Positions 34,934 to 41,266 of a stretch of 41,266 nucleotides of DNA are shown piece by piece. This DNA is from JACPFV01 sp052386975 (GTDB taxonomy: Bacteria > Pseudomonadota > Gammaproteobacteria > Nevskiales > Nevskiaceae), in NCBI GenBank assembly GCA_052386975.1, contig JBQTJQ010000214.1, positions 1-41,266 on the forward strand, in the 5' to 3' direction. A program made the position numbers and the translations under genes. Numbering within the stretch: position 1 is the first letter of the stretch; every line of letters begins with the position of its first letter. Below the pieces are notes generated by a model. The model made no database searches and was not told the DNA's origin. It saw only the letters and a program-made list of their open reading frames with translations.

Positions 34934-35860
34934 CTACGGCGGCGCCAGCCACCGGCGCGGGGTCAGCAACCCGTCCGGGGCCTGCTCGGCGATGCCCAGC
35001 AGCACCCCGCCGGCACCGGTCACCGCGACCAGTCCGTGCCTGCCGGCCGGCCCCTCCACCGTCTGGCCGTGGGCCAGGCGCCGGGCGCTCACCTCGCCGA
35101 CCTGGACGGCCGGCCAGGAGGCCAGCCCGGCCAGCGGGGGCCGCAGCAGGGCATCGAGGGCCTGCGGACCGGCCTCGGCCGCCCGCTCAAGGGCTTCCGG
35201 CGTGACCAGGTCCGTTTCGCGGAACGGTCCGGCCTCGACCCGGCGCAGAGCGGCCACATGGGCGCACTGGCCGGCCGCGGCCGCGAGGTCCTCGACCAGC
35301 GTGCGGATGTAGGTGCCCTTGGAGCAACGCACGTCCAGTTCAAAGGCCTGCGGCTCGAAGCCGGTGACCAGGAGCAGGTGAATCGTGACCGCGCGCGGCT
35401 CGCGCTCGACCTCCACCCCGGCCCGGGCCAGCTCGTAGAGCGGCTGGCCGTCGCGCTTGAGCGCCGAATACATTGGCGGCCGCTGGTGGATCTCGCCGGT
35501 AAACTGCGGCAGTGCCGCCTCGAGCCGCTCGCGGGTGAGTCCCGCGGCATCGGACCGGCGGGTGACTTCGCCGTCGGCGTCCCCGGTGTCGGTGCAGGCG
35601 CCGACCGTCGCGCGCACGAGGTAGCGCTTGTCCGCGTCGAGCAAGTAGCCGGAGAGCTTGGTGGCCTGGCCCAGGCAGATCGGCAGCACGCCGGTGGCCA
35701 GCGGATCGAGCGCGCCGGTGTGCCCGGCCTTCTGCGCCGCGTACAGGCGCTTGACCCGCTGCAGCGCCGCGTTCGAGGTCATGCCCGGCGGCTTGTCGAG
35801 CACCAGGATGCCGTCGACCGGCCGCCGCGCGGCCCTAGGCGTCGGGCTCACCGCGGTCAT
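34934..35860 (-). CDS. truB: tRNA pseudouridine(55) synthase TruB
   Basis: A 308-residue pseudouridine synthase for U55 of tRNAs. VDGILVLDKPPGMTSNAAL, the catalytic GALDPLATGVLP (D52), ADKRYLVRATVG and CSKGTYIRTLVEDL are diagnostic. A C-terminal PUA-like domain runs from about residue 245. ATG 35860 lies within the end of rbfA (26-base overlap), so translation is probably coupled. Confidence 0.97.
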   Translation of the reverse strand: MTAVSPTPRAARRPVDGILVLDKPPGMTSNAALQRVKRLYAAQKAGHTGALDPLATGVLPICLGQATKLSGYLLDADKRYLVRATVGACTDTGDADGEVTRRSDAAGLTRERLEAALPQFTGEIHQRPPMYSALKRDGQPLYELARAGVEVEREPRAVTIHLLLVTGFEPQAFELDVRCSKGTYIRTLVEDLAAAAGQCAHVAALRRVEAGPFRETDLVTPEALERAAEAGPQALDALLRPPLAGLASWPAVQVGEVSARRLAHGQTVEGPAGRHGLVAVTGAGGVLLGIAEQAPDGLLTPRRWLAPP

Positions 35861-36224
35861 GGGCGTGGTGCCTGTCTTCGTCGCGCGCCTCGCGGATCAG
35901 CTTGTTCAGGCGATCGGCGCTGGCGGCTGTCGCGTCGCCGTGGAAGTGCAGCTCAGGAATGTGCTTGACCGCGAGGCGATGCTTGAGGGTCTGGCGCAGC
36001 TTGGGCGCGGCGCCGTTGAGCGCCTTCGCGGCTTCCGCCGGCTTGCCGTCGAGCGCAAGCACGCTGACGTGGATCCTGGCGTGGCGCATGTCGGGCGAGA
36101 CTTCGACCGAAGTCAGCGTGACGCCCTTGACGCGCGGATCGCGCAGCTCGTCACGGATGATCTCGGCGAGGTCGCGCTGGATCTGCGTGTTGATCCGCGC
36201 GGTGCGGGGGTACTCTTTAGGCAT
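35835..36224 (-). CDS. rbfA: 30S ribosome-binding factor A
   Basis: A 129-residue RbfA with a KH-like fold that assists maturation of the 16S rRNA 5' end. RTARINTQIQRDLAEIIRDE, DPRVKGVTLTSVEVSPDMRH and IPELHFHGD are typical. ATG 36224 (MPKEYPRT) is preferred over a start six codons upstream that is encoded by the repeat. Immediately upstream lies CCCCTTTTTCTC from a palindromic element, so there is no Shine-Dalgarno. The acidic/His C-terminal tail overlaps truB. Confidence 0.94.
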   Translation of the reverse strand: MPKEYPRTARINTQIQRDLAEIIRDELRDPRVKGVTLTSVEVSPDMRHARIHVSVLALDGKPAEAAKALNGAAPKLRQTLKHRLAVKHIPELHFHGDATAASADRLNKLIREARDEDRHHAHDRGEPDA

Positions 36225-36232
36225 GAGAAAAA

Positions 36233-36304
36233 GGGGACGCACCCCTTTTTCGGGCGACGTGGGCCGTGTTCGAAGGGCGCGCGGCGAAAAAGGCGTGCGT
36301 CCCC
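36233..36304. repeat. Palindromic GGGGAC-type repeat between infB and rbfA
   Basis: The left arm GGGGACGCACCCCTTTTTCG (from 36233) and the reverse complement of the right arm (36304 back to about 36284), GGGGACGCACGCCTTTTTCG, differ at one position. The loop is about 30 bases. It fills the infB-rbfA gap from just before the infB stop to nine bases before the rbfA start. Confidence 0.85.
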
Positions 36305-36305
36305 A

Positions 36306-38858
36306 TCAGCGCGCGGCGACGGCTTCGGCCTTGACCGTGCGCTTGACCTGGATGCGCTCGAAGCACTCGATCTGGTCGCCGGCCTTGACGTCGTTGTAGT
36401 TCTTCACGCCGATGCCGCACTCGGTGCCGGACTCGACCTTGCTGACGTCGTCCTTGAAGCGCCGCAGCGAGTCGATGTCGCCTTCGAAGATCACCACGTT
36501 GCTGCGCAGCACGCGCACCGGCAGGCCGCGGCGCACTTCGCCGTCCATGATCAGGCAGCCGGCAATCGAGCCGAACTTGCTCGAGCGGAACACTTCGCGC
36601 ACGTTGGCCAGGCCAACCATCTTCTCGTGCGTCTCGGTGCCGAGCAGGCCCGAGATGGCGTCGGTGACGTCGTCGATCAGCTGGTAAATGATCGAGTAGT
36701 AGCGCACGTCGACGCCGGTTTCCTGGATGCGGCGTCGCGCGGTCGCGTCGGGTCGCGCGTTGAACGCGACGATGATCGCGCCGGAGGCGAGCGCGAGGTC
36801 CACGTCCGACTCGCTGATGCCGCCGATGCCGGTCGACACGATGTTGACCTTGACCTCGGCGCTCGGAATCTTGCCCAGCGCCTCGTTGATCGCCTCGGCG
36901 CTGCCCTGCACGTCGGCCTTGACCATGAGGTTCAGCAGCTTCTCGGCGCCACCGCTGCCCATCTTGGCGAATACCTGCTCCATGCGGACCGCCTGCTGCT
37001 GGGCCAGCTTGGTCTCGCGCAGGCGCGCCGAGCGCACCTCGGCGAGCTCGCGCGCCTTGCGCTCGTCGGCGACCACCAAGACGTCGTCGCCGGCCTCGGG
37101 CACGCCCGACAGGCCGAGCACCTGCACCGGGATCGACGGCCCGGCTTCCTTCACCGGCTTGCCGGCCTCGTCGAACATCGCGCGCACGCGGCCGAAGAAC
37201 GGGCCGGTCAGCAGCATGTCGCCCTGCTTCAGGGTGCCGCTGCGCACCAGCACGGTGGCGACCGGGCCGCGGCCTTTCTCGAGGCTCGATTCGACGATCG
37301 CGCCGGTGGCCGGCGCGTCGACCGGCGCCTTGAGCTCGAGCACCTCGGCCTGCACCAGCACCGCGTCCAGCAGCGCCTCGATGCCCTGGCCGGAGTGCGA
37401 GGAGACGCCGACGAACTGCGTATCGCCGCCCCAGTCTTCGGGGATGACCTCTTCCTTGCTCATGCCGGTCTTGACCCGATCGAGGTCCGACTGCGGCTTG
37501 TCCATCTTGGTCACGGCCACCACCATCGGCACCTTGGCGGCCTTGGCGTGCTGGATCGCCTCGCGCGTTTGCGGCATGACACCGTCGTCGCCAGCCACCA
37601 CCAGGATGACCACGTCGGTGACGCGGGCGCCGCGCTGGCGCATGCGGGTAAACGCCGCGTGGCCTGGCGTGTCGAGGAACGTGATGGTGCCCTTGGACGT
37701 CTTCACGTTGTACGCGCCGATGTGCTGCGTGATGCCGCCGGCCTCGCCGGCGGCGACGCGGGTCTTGCGGATGTAGTCGAGCAGCGAGGTCTTGCCGTGG
37801 TCGACGTGGCCCATCACGGTCACGATCGGCGCGCGGTTCTCGGACTTGGCGTCGGTCTTCTCGCCGGCCGCGGCGATGAGCAGGTTGTCCTCGACGTCCG
37901 TGGCCTTCGTCGTCTTGACCGTGTGGCCCATTTCCTGCACCGCAAGCGTCGCGGTGTCCTGGTCGATGGACTGGTTGATGGTGGCCATCACCCCCATGCC
38001 CATCAGCACCGTGATGACTTCGGTGGCCTTCACCGCCATGCGGGTGGCGAGCTCGCCGACCGTGATGAACTCCGGCACCTCGACCTCGCGCACCACCGGC
38101 GCGGTCGGCTGCTGGAACGCGTGCTGAGTCTCGACCTGGATCGGGGCGGCGCTCTTGCGGCCCGCCGGACGGCCGGCGCGGCGCAAGGTCTTGCCCGGCG
38201 CGATGTGCGGCTGGGTGCGCTGGATGCCCTCGCGCTCGTTGCGCCGAATGACGGTCGGCTCGACGCGCTTGAGCTCGGCCGAGCGGCGCAGGTTCTCTTC
38301 GGCGCGCTTGCGCGCGGCCTCGCCTTCGGTGCGGGCATGCACGTCGACGCCGGTGCGGGCCGCCTCGGCGGCCTGCTTGCGCAATTCTTCGTCAGCCTTG
38401 CGGCGCGCGTCCTCTTCCTCGCGCAGCTTGCGGCCGGCCTCTTCCTGCTGCTTGCGGGCCTCGGCTTCGGCGGCGGCACGCGCCGCGGCCTCGTGCTCGG
38501 CCTGCTCCTTGGCGGCAGCCTCGGTTTCGGCGGCGGATTCCTCGCCCTCTGCGCCACGCTTGACGTAGGTGCGGCGCTTGCGGACTTCGATGCTTACCGT
38601 CTTCGACGGCGCGCCGCGGCCACCGCCGAGCCGCAGCTCGGTGGTTTCCTTGCGCTTCAGCGTGATGCGACGCGGCTCCGTGCCACCTGTGGCGGTCGGG
38701 CCGGCCTTGCCGAGGTGACTCAGCAACGCGGCCTTGTCGGCGGCGGTGACCGGCGATTTCTCGCTGTCCACGCTGACGCCCGCCTGCTTCAGCTGGGTCA
38801 GCAGCAGGTCGAGCGGAATCTTCAGCTCGGTCGCGAAATCGCGGACGGTGGTGCTCAT
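36306..38858 (-). CDS. infB: Translation initiation factor IF-2
   Basis: An 850-residue IF-2 GTPase that brings fMet-tRNA to the 30S subunit. An N-terminal IF2_N module (1-50), a long charged Ala/Glu/Arg helix (about 105-200), a second IF2_N-like module (about 261-312), then the G domain: G1 GHVDHGKTS (350-358), DTPGHAAF, and VTKMDKPQSD. Domains II, III and the fMet-binding C domain follow to the end. ATG 38858 is 21 bases after the nusA stop. Same operon as nusA and rbfA. Confidence 0.98.
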   Translation of the reverse strand: MSTTVRDFATELKIPLDLLLTQLKQAGVSVDSEKSPVTAADKAALLSHLGKAGPTATGGTEPRRITLKRKETTELRLGGGRGAPSKTVSIEVRKRRTYVKRGAEGEESAAETEAAAKEQAEHEAAARAAAEAEARKQQEEAGRKLREEEDARRKADEELRKQAAEAARTGVDVHARTEGEAARKRAEENLRRSAELKRVEPTVIRRNEREGIQRTQPHIAPGKTLRRAGRPAGRKSAAPIQVETQHAFQQPTAPVVREVEVPEFITVGELATRMAVKATEVITVLMGMGVMATINQSIDQDTATLAVQEMGHTVKTTKATDVEDNLLIAAAGEKTDAKSENRAPIVTVMGHVDHGKTSLLDYIRKTRVAAGEAGGITQHIGAYNVKTSKGTITFLDTPGHAAFTRMRQRGARVTDVVILVVAGDDGVMPQTREAIQHAKAAKVPMVVAVTKMDKPQSDLDRVKTGMSKEEVIPEDWGGDTQFVGVSSHSGQGIEALLDAVLVQAEVLELKAPVDAPATGAIVESSLEKGRGPVATVLVRSGTLKQGDMLLTGPFFGRVRAMFDEAGKPVKEAGPSIPVQVLGLSGVPEAGDDVLVVADERKARELAEVRSARLRETKLAQQQAVRMEQVFAKMGSGGAEKLLNLMVKADVQGSAEAINEALGKIPSAEVKVNIVSTGIGGISESDVDLALASGAIIVAFNARPDATARRRIQETGVDVRYYSIIYQLIDDVTDAISGLLGTETHEKMVGLANVREVFRSSKFGSIAGCLIMDGEVRRGLPVRVLRSNVVIFEGDIDSLRRFKDDVSKVESGTECGIGVKNYNDVKAGDQIECFERIQVKRTVKAEAVAAR

Positions 38859-38879
38859 GAGGGCGCTATGTCTTCCGGT

Positions 38880-40373
38880 TCAGGCCTGGGCGAACCAATG
38901 GGCGCGCGCCGCCCTGATCAGCGCCGCGGCTTTTGCCTCGTCCATGGTGATTTTCTCGAGCAGCTCGTCGGTGGCCAGGTCGGCCAGGTCGTCGCGCGTG
39001 ACGACGCCCTTCTCCGCCAGCTTCTGGGCGAGGTCGAAGTCCATGCCCTCCACCGCCATCAGGTCGTCGCCCGGCTTGGCGTCGCCGGCGTGCTCGGCCT
39101 TGGCGATGGCCTTGGTCAGCAGCACGTCGCGCGCGCGGTTGCGCAACTCCTCGACGATCTCCTCGTCGAAGCCCTCGATCTGCATCAGCTCCTGCGCCGG
39201 CACGTAGGCCACCTCTTCGAGCGTGCTGAAGCCTTCCTGCACCAGCACCGTCGCGACTTCCTCGTCGACGCCGAGCTGGTCCATGAACACCTTGAGCGTG
39301 CCTTCGCTCTCCTGCTGCTGGCGCGCCTGCGCGTCGGCGGCGGTCATCACGTTGAGCACCCAGCCCGTCAGCTCGGAGGCGAGCCGCACGTTCTGGCCGC
39401 CGCGGCCGATGGCCTGCGCCAGCTTGTCCTCGGCGACCGCGATCGCCATCGAGTGCGCTTCTTCGTCGACCACGATCGACTCGACCTCGGCCGGCGACAT
39501 GGCGTTGATCACGAACTGCGCGGGATTCTCGTCCCACGGCACGATGTCGATGCGCTCGCCGGCCAGCTCGTTGCTGACGCTCTGCACGCGCGAGCCGCGC
39601 ATGCCGACGCAGGCACCGACCGGGTCGATGCGCTTGTCCTTGGCCTTGACCGCCACCTTGGCGCGCAGCCCGGGGTCGCGCGCGGCGCCCTTGAGCTCGA
39701 TCAGGCCCTGGGCGATCTCCGGCACCTCGAGCTTGAACAGCTCGATCAGGTATTTCGGCGAGGTGCGCGTCAGGAACAGCTGCGGGCCGCGGATCTCGGA
39801 ACGCACCTCGTACAGGAAGCCGCGCACGCGGTCACCCGGGCGCAGCGGCTCGCGCGGGATCTGGTGCTCGCGCGGGACGATGGCCTCGGCGGTGCCGCCG
39901 AGGTCGACGATGACGGCGCCGCGCTCGAGGCGCTTGACCAGGCCGGTCAGCAGCTCGCCGATGCGGTTCTTGTAGGCCTCGACGATCTGCGCGCGTTCGG
40001 CTTCGCGCACTTTCTGCACGATGACCTGCTTGGCGGCCTGGGCACTGATGCGGCCGAACTCGACGTTGTCGAGCTTCTCCTCGCGCACGTCGCCGGCCTT
40101 GGCTTCGGCGTTGTCCTTCAGCGCGTCGGCGAGGTAGACGTGCCGCTCGGGCGACTCGAAGGTCTCGTCGCCGTCGGCGAGCACGGTCCAGCGGCGGAAG
40201 GTCTCGTAATCGCCGCTGGCACGGTCGATCGAGACACGAACGTCGTAGTCCTCGCTGTGCTTCTTCTTGGTGGCGGACGCGAGCGCGGCCTCCAGCGCCT
40301 CGAAGATGATCTCCTTCTCGACGCCCTTCTCGTTCGAGACCACGTCGACCATCAGCAGAATGTTCTTGTTCAC
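38880..40373 (-). CDS. nusA: Transcription termination/antitermination protein NusA
   Basis: A 497-residue NusA: N-terminal RNAP-binding domain (ILLMVDVVSNEKGV), S1 domain (about 135-200), KH1/KH2 (VGACVGMRGSRVQSVSNEL, then LAQAIGRGGQNVRLASEL), and two C-terminal acidic repeats as in E. coli (helix-hairpin-helix pairs with GFDEEIVEELRNRARDVLL). GTG 40373 overlaps the rimP stop (GTGA). Acts in pausing, termination and rRNA antitermination. Confidence 0.98.
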   Translation of the reverse strand: MNKNILLMVDVVSNEKGVEKEIIFEALEAALASATKKKHSEDYDVRVSIDRASGDYETFRRWTVLADGDETFESPERHVYLADALKDNAEAKAGDVREEKLDNVEFGRISAQAAKQVIVQKVREAERAQIVEAYKNRIGELLTGLVKRLERGAVIVDLGGTAEAIVPREHQIPREPLRPGDRVRGFLYEVRSEIRGPQLFLTRTSPKYLIELFKLEVPEIAQGLIELKGAARDPGLRAKVAVKAKDKRIDPVGACVGMRGSRVQSVSNELAGERIDIVPWDENPAQFVINAMSPAEVESIVVDEEAHSMAIAVAEDKLAQAIGRGGQNVRLASELTGWVLNVMTAADAQARQQQESEGTLKVFMDQLGVDEEVATVLVQEGFSTLEEVAYVPAQELMQIEGFDEEIVEELRNRARDVLLTKAIAKAEHAGDAKPGDDLMAVEGMDFDLAQKLAEKGVVTRDDLADLATDELLEKITMDEAKAAALIRAARAHWFAQA

Positions 40374-40849
40374 GATCCGCTCAGCTCCGTCTCATAGTCG
40401 GGCACCAGCCGCGCCCGCTCGATTTCGTCCAGCCCCAGTTCAACCACGCCCGCGTCGGCTGTTTCCAGCACGACCCGGCCGTCCTTCAGGCCCTTCAGCA
40501 CGCCCTGAAACTTGCGGCGGCCGGCCTTCGGCGCCACCAGTTGCAGCTTCGCCACCGACCCCGCAAACCGCTCGAAATGCGCCGGCTTCACCAGCGGCCG
40601 GTCCAGTCCGGGTGACGACACCTCGAGGCGGTAGTTCTGCGGGATGGGGTCTTCCACATCCAGCACGCCCTCCACCTCCCGGCTCACCTTCTCGCAATCG
40701 CCCAGCGTTACGCCGCCCGGCGCGTCGATGAAGAGTCGCACCATCGCCGACCCCTTATGGGGGCTAAATTCAAGCAAAACAAGCTCGTAGCCCATGGTCT
40801 GCACCAGGGGCTCGATCATCGACTCCAACCGCTCCTGCACTGAGGCCAT
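40370..40849 (-). CDS. rimP: Ribosome maturation factor RimP
   Basis: A 159-residue RimP needed for 30S maturation. VQTMGYELVLLEFSPHKG, FIDAPGGVTLGDCEKVSREV and YRLEVSSPGLDRPL are family signatures, followed by the C-terminal SH3-like domain. ATG 40849 gives the standard length; the frame is open further upstream into terminator sequence. Coupled by GTGA to nusA. Preceded by an intrinsic terminator after tRNA-fMet. Confidence 0.95.
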   Translation of the reverse strand: MASVQERLESMIEPLVQTMGYELVLLEFSPHKGSAMVRLFIDAPGGVTLGDCEKVSREVEGVLDVEDPIPQNYRLEVSSPGLDRPLVKPAHFERFAGSVAKLQLVAPKAGRRKFQGVLKGLKDGRVVLETADAGVVELGLDEIERARLVPDYETELSGS

Positions 40850-40873
40850 GCCGCATCGCCACCTTGCGGGAAC

Positions 40874-40896
40874 AAAAAAGGGCCCCGAAAGGCCCT
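40874..40896 (-). terminator. Terminator/attenuator between tRNA-fMet and rimP
   Basis: On the minus strand AGGGCC, a six-base loop and GGCCCT are followed by a run of T. It separates the tRNA from rimP, so rimP-nusA-infB expression needs readthrough or another promoter. A partial terminator at this place is known in E. coli metY-rimP. Confidence 0.75.
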
Positions 40897-40920
40897 GGTT
40901 GTTCCACACCAGTTTGTTCT

Positions 40921-40997
40921 TGGTAGCGGGGGCAGGATTCGAACCTGCGACCTTCGGGTTATGAGCCCGACGAGCTGCCAGACTGCTCCACCCCGCA
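40921..40997 (-). tRNA. metY: Initiator tRNA-fMet (CAU)
   Basis: A 77-nt tRNA with encoded CCA. Initiator features are present: three G-C pairs in the anticodon stem (CGGGCTCATAACCCG), A11-U24 in the D stem, and no Watson-Crick pair at 1-72. The 1-72 pair is U·U rather than the usual C·A. The T arm GCAGG-TTCGAAT-CCTGC is complete. Lies before rimP as in E. coli metY. Confidence 0.97.
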
Positions 40998-41008
40998 CCG
41001 GGGCGCGC

Positions 41009-41037
41009 ATGATAGTGGGTAAGGCCACGCCGGGCAA
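41009..41037 (-). promoter_or_regulatory. Promoter of tRNA-fMet
   Basis: On the minus strand TTGCCC (41037-41032) and TATCAT (41014-41009) are 17 bases apart, about 12 bases before the tRNA 5' end. Confidence 0.6.
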
Positions 41038-41063
41038 GCCTTTTTGCCCCTTCCGGCGCCCAA

Positions 41064-41086
41064 TAAAAAACCGGCTTTCGCCGGTT
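41064..41086 (-). terminator. Terminator after tRNA-Leu
   Basis: On the minus strand AACCGGC-GAAA-GCCGGTT is followed by TTTT-ATT. A seven-base stem with a GAAA tetraloop, 8 bases beyond the tRNA 3' end. Confidence 0.8.
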
Positions 41087-41093
41087 CTTTATC

Positions 41094-41178
41094 TGGTGCC
41101 CACGGAGGGACTCGAACCCCCACGACTTTCGCCGCTACCACCTCAAGGTAGTGCGTCTACCAATTCCGCCACGTGGGC
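41094..41178 (-). tRNA. leuU: tRNA-Leu (GAG)
   Basis: An 85-nt class II tRNA with encoded CCA. The anticodon loop TTGAGGT closed by CTACC/GGTAG gives anticodon GAG. The variable arm (AGCGGCGAAAGTCG region) is long as expected for Leu. Located between secG and tRNA-fMet as in enteric bacteria. Confidence 0.96.
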
Positions 41179-41185
41179 TGAAACC

Positions 41186-41209
41186 CGCGGCCCGCTTGGG
41201 CGGGCCGCG
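41186..41209. terminator. GC-rich hairpin after secG
   Basis: A perfect 10-base stem (41186-41195 with 41200-41209) with a four-base loop, followed on the minus strand by GGGTTTCAG. Weak T-run, so probably a partial terminator or processing site between secG and tRNA-Leu. Confidence 0.5.
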
Positions 41210-41214
41210 AGCCG

Positions 41215-41266
41215 CTAGTCGGGGACCTTCGGCGGTTCAGGCGGGGCGGCCGGTTCCGGCGGAGCC
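41215..41266 (-). CDS. secG: SecG protein translocase subunit, C-terminal end (partial)
   Basis: Seventeen C-terminal codons run off the window edge: APPEPAAPPEPPKVPD before TAG at 41217-41215. A Pro/Ala-rich tail of this kind is common for proteobacterial SecG, and its place before leuU-metY supports the call. The membrane part is outside the window. Confidence 0.65.
   Translation of the reverse strand, partial: APPEPAAPPEPPKVPD

Noticed and set aside
35658..40397. Very long plus-strand open frame of more than 1500 codons opposite truB, rbfA, infB and nusA
   Set aside because: It is antisense to four recognisable housekeeping genes, its translation is His/Asp/Ala/Arg/Leu-rich without domain motifs, and such frames are expected at high GC.

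Overview
This is a GC-rich bacterial chromosomal segment that looks gammaproteobacterial. The marker is the order secG–tRNA-Leu(GAG)–tRNA-fMet–rimP–nusA–infB–rbfA–truB–rpsO–pnp on the minus strand, supported by smc–zipA–ligA and by a hydrolase–ubiG–phosphatase–yciK block of the kind known from Pseudomonas. A short type I QueF and a PhaR regulator hint at a deep-branching, environmental, possibly PHA-accumulating lineage. No species can be named from the sequence. The window is almost wholly coding. There are no rRNAs, CRISPR arrays, prophages or intact insertion sequences.

Layout. 1-92 is a G/C homopolymer-like stretch, probably a contig-edge artefact. 150-3652 (+): an MtaD-like deaminase, ubiG, a MupP/Gph phosphatase and a YciK-like SDR. 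3636-9511 (-): yciO, an M50 protease, trpS, scpA, scpB, rluB and a membrane diguanylate cyclase, most of them overlapping by four bases. 9601-13394 (+): yciB, a small bolA-like gene and a large GAF-GAF-GGDEF-EAL protein. 13435-20888 (-): smc, zipA, ligA and an unrecognised membrane protein. 20985-22741 (+): queF, a DUF962-like protein, an unknown protein and a lipoprotein. 22752-24923 (-): katG, with an OxyR-like site upstream. 25034-30508 (-): a four-gene unit of CbbY-like phosphatase, AGPS-like flavoprotein, GlpD-like dehydrogenase and FGGY kinase. 30551-32010 (+): gluQ and phaR. 32011-32391: a dense non-coding region with a candidate small RNA. 32392-41266 (-): the translation/transcription block, two tRNAs and the end of secG.

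How the genes work together. Smc, ScpA and ScpB together supply the bacterial condensin, although encoded about 10 kb apart. The two c-di-GMP genes both keep an intact GGDEF-type motif and an RxxD inhibitory site. The rimP-nusA-infB-rbfA-truB-rpsO-pnp run serves ribosome maturation, translation initiation and RNA decay. The AGPS-like/GlpD-like/FGGY unit probably acts on a glycerol-phosphate or dihydroxyacetone-phosphate type substrate, but its real pathway is not evident.

Most unusual signals: (1) a candidate sRNA of about 130 nt with a sigma70 promoter, three hairpins and a single-stranded anti-Shine-Dalgarno motif, lying antisense to the predicted pnp 3' UTR; (2) a family of palindromic GGGGAC-type elements that abut start codons (yciO, yciB, rbfA), run in frame through rluB and form the 3' end of scpA; (3) a two-hairpin repeat that supplies the stop codons of two convergent genes; (4) the uncharacterised AGPS-like/GlpD-like/FGGY/HAD operon.
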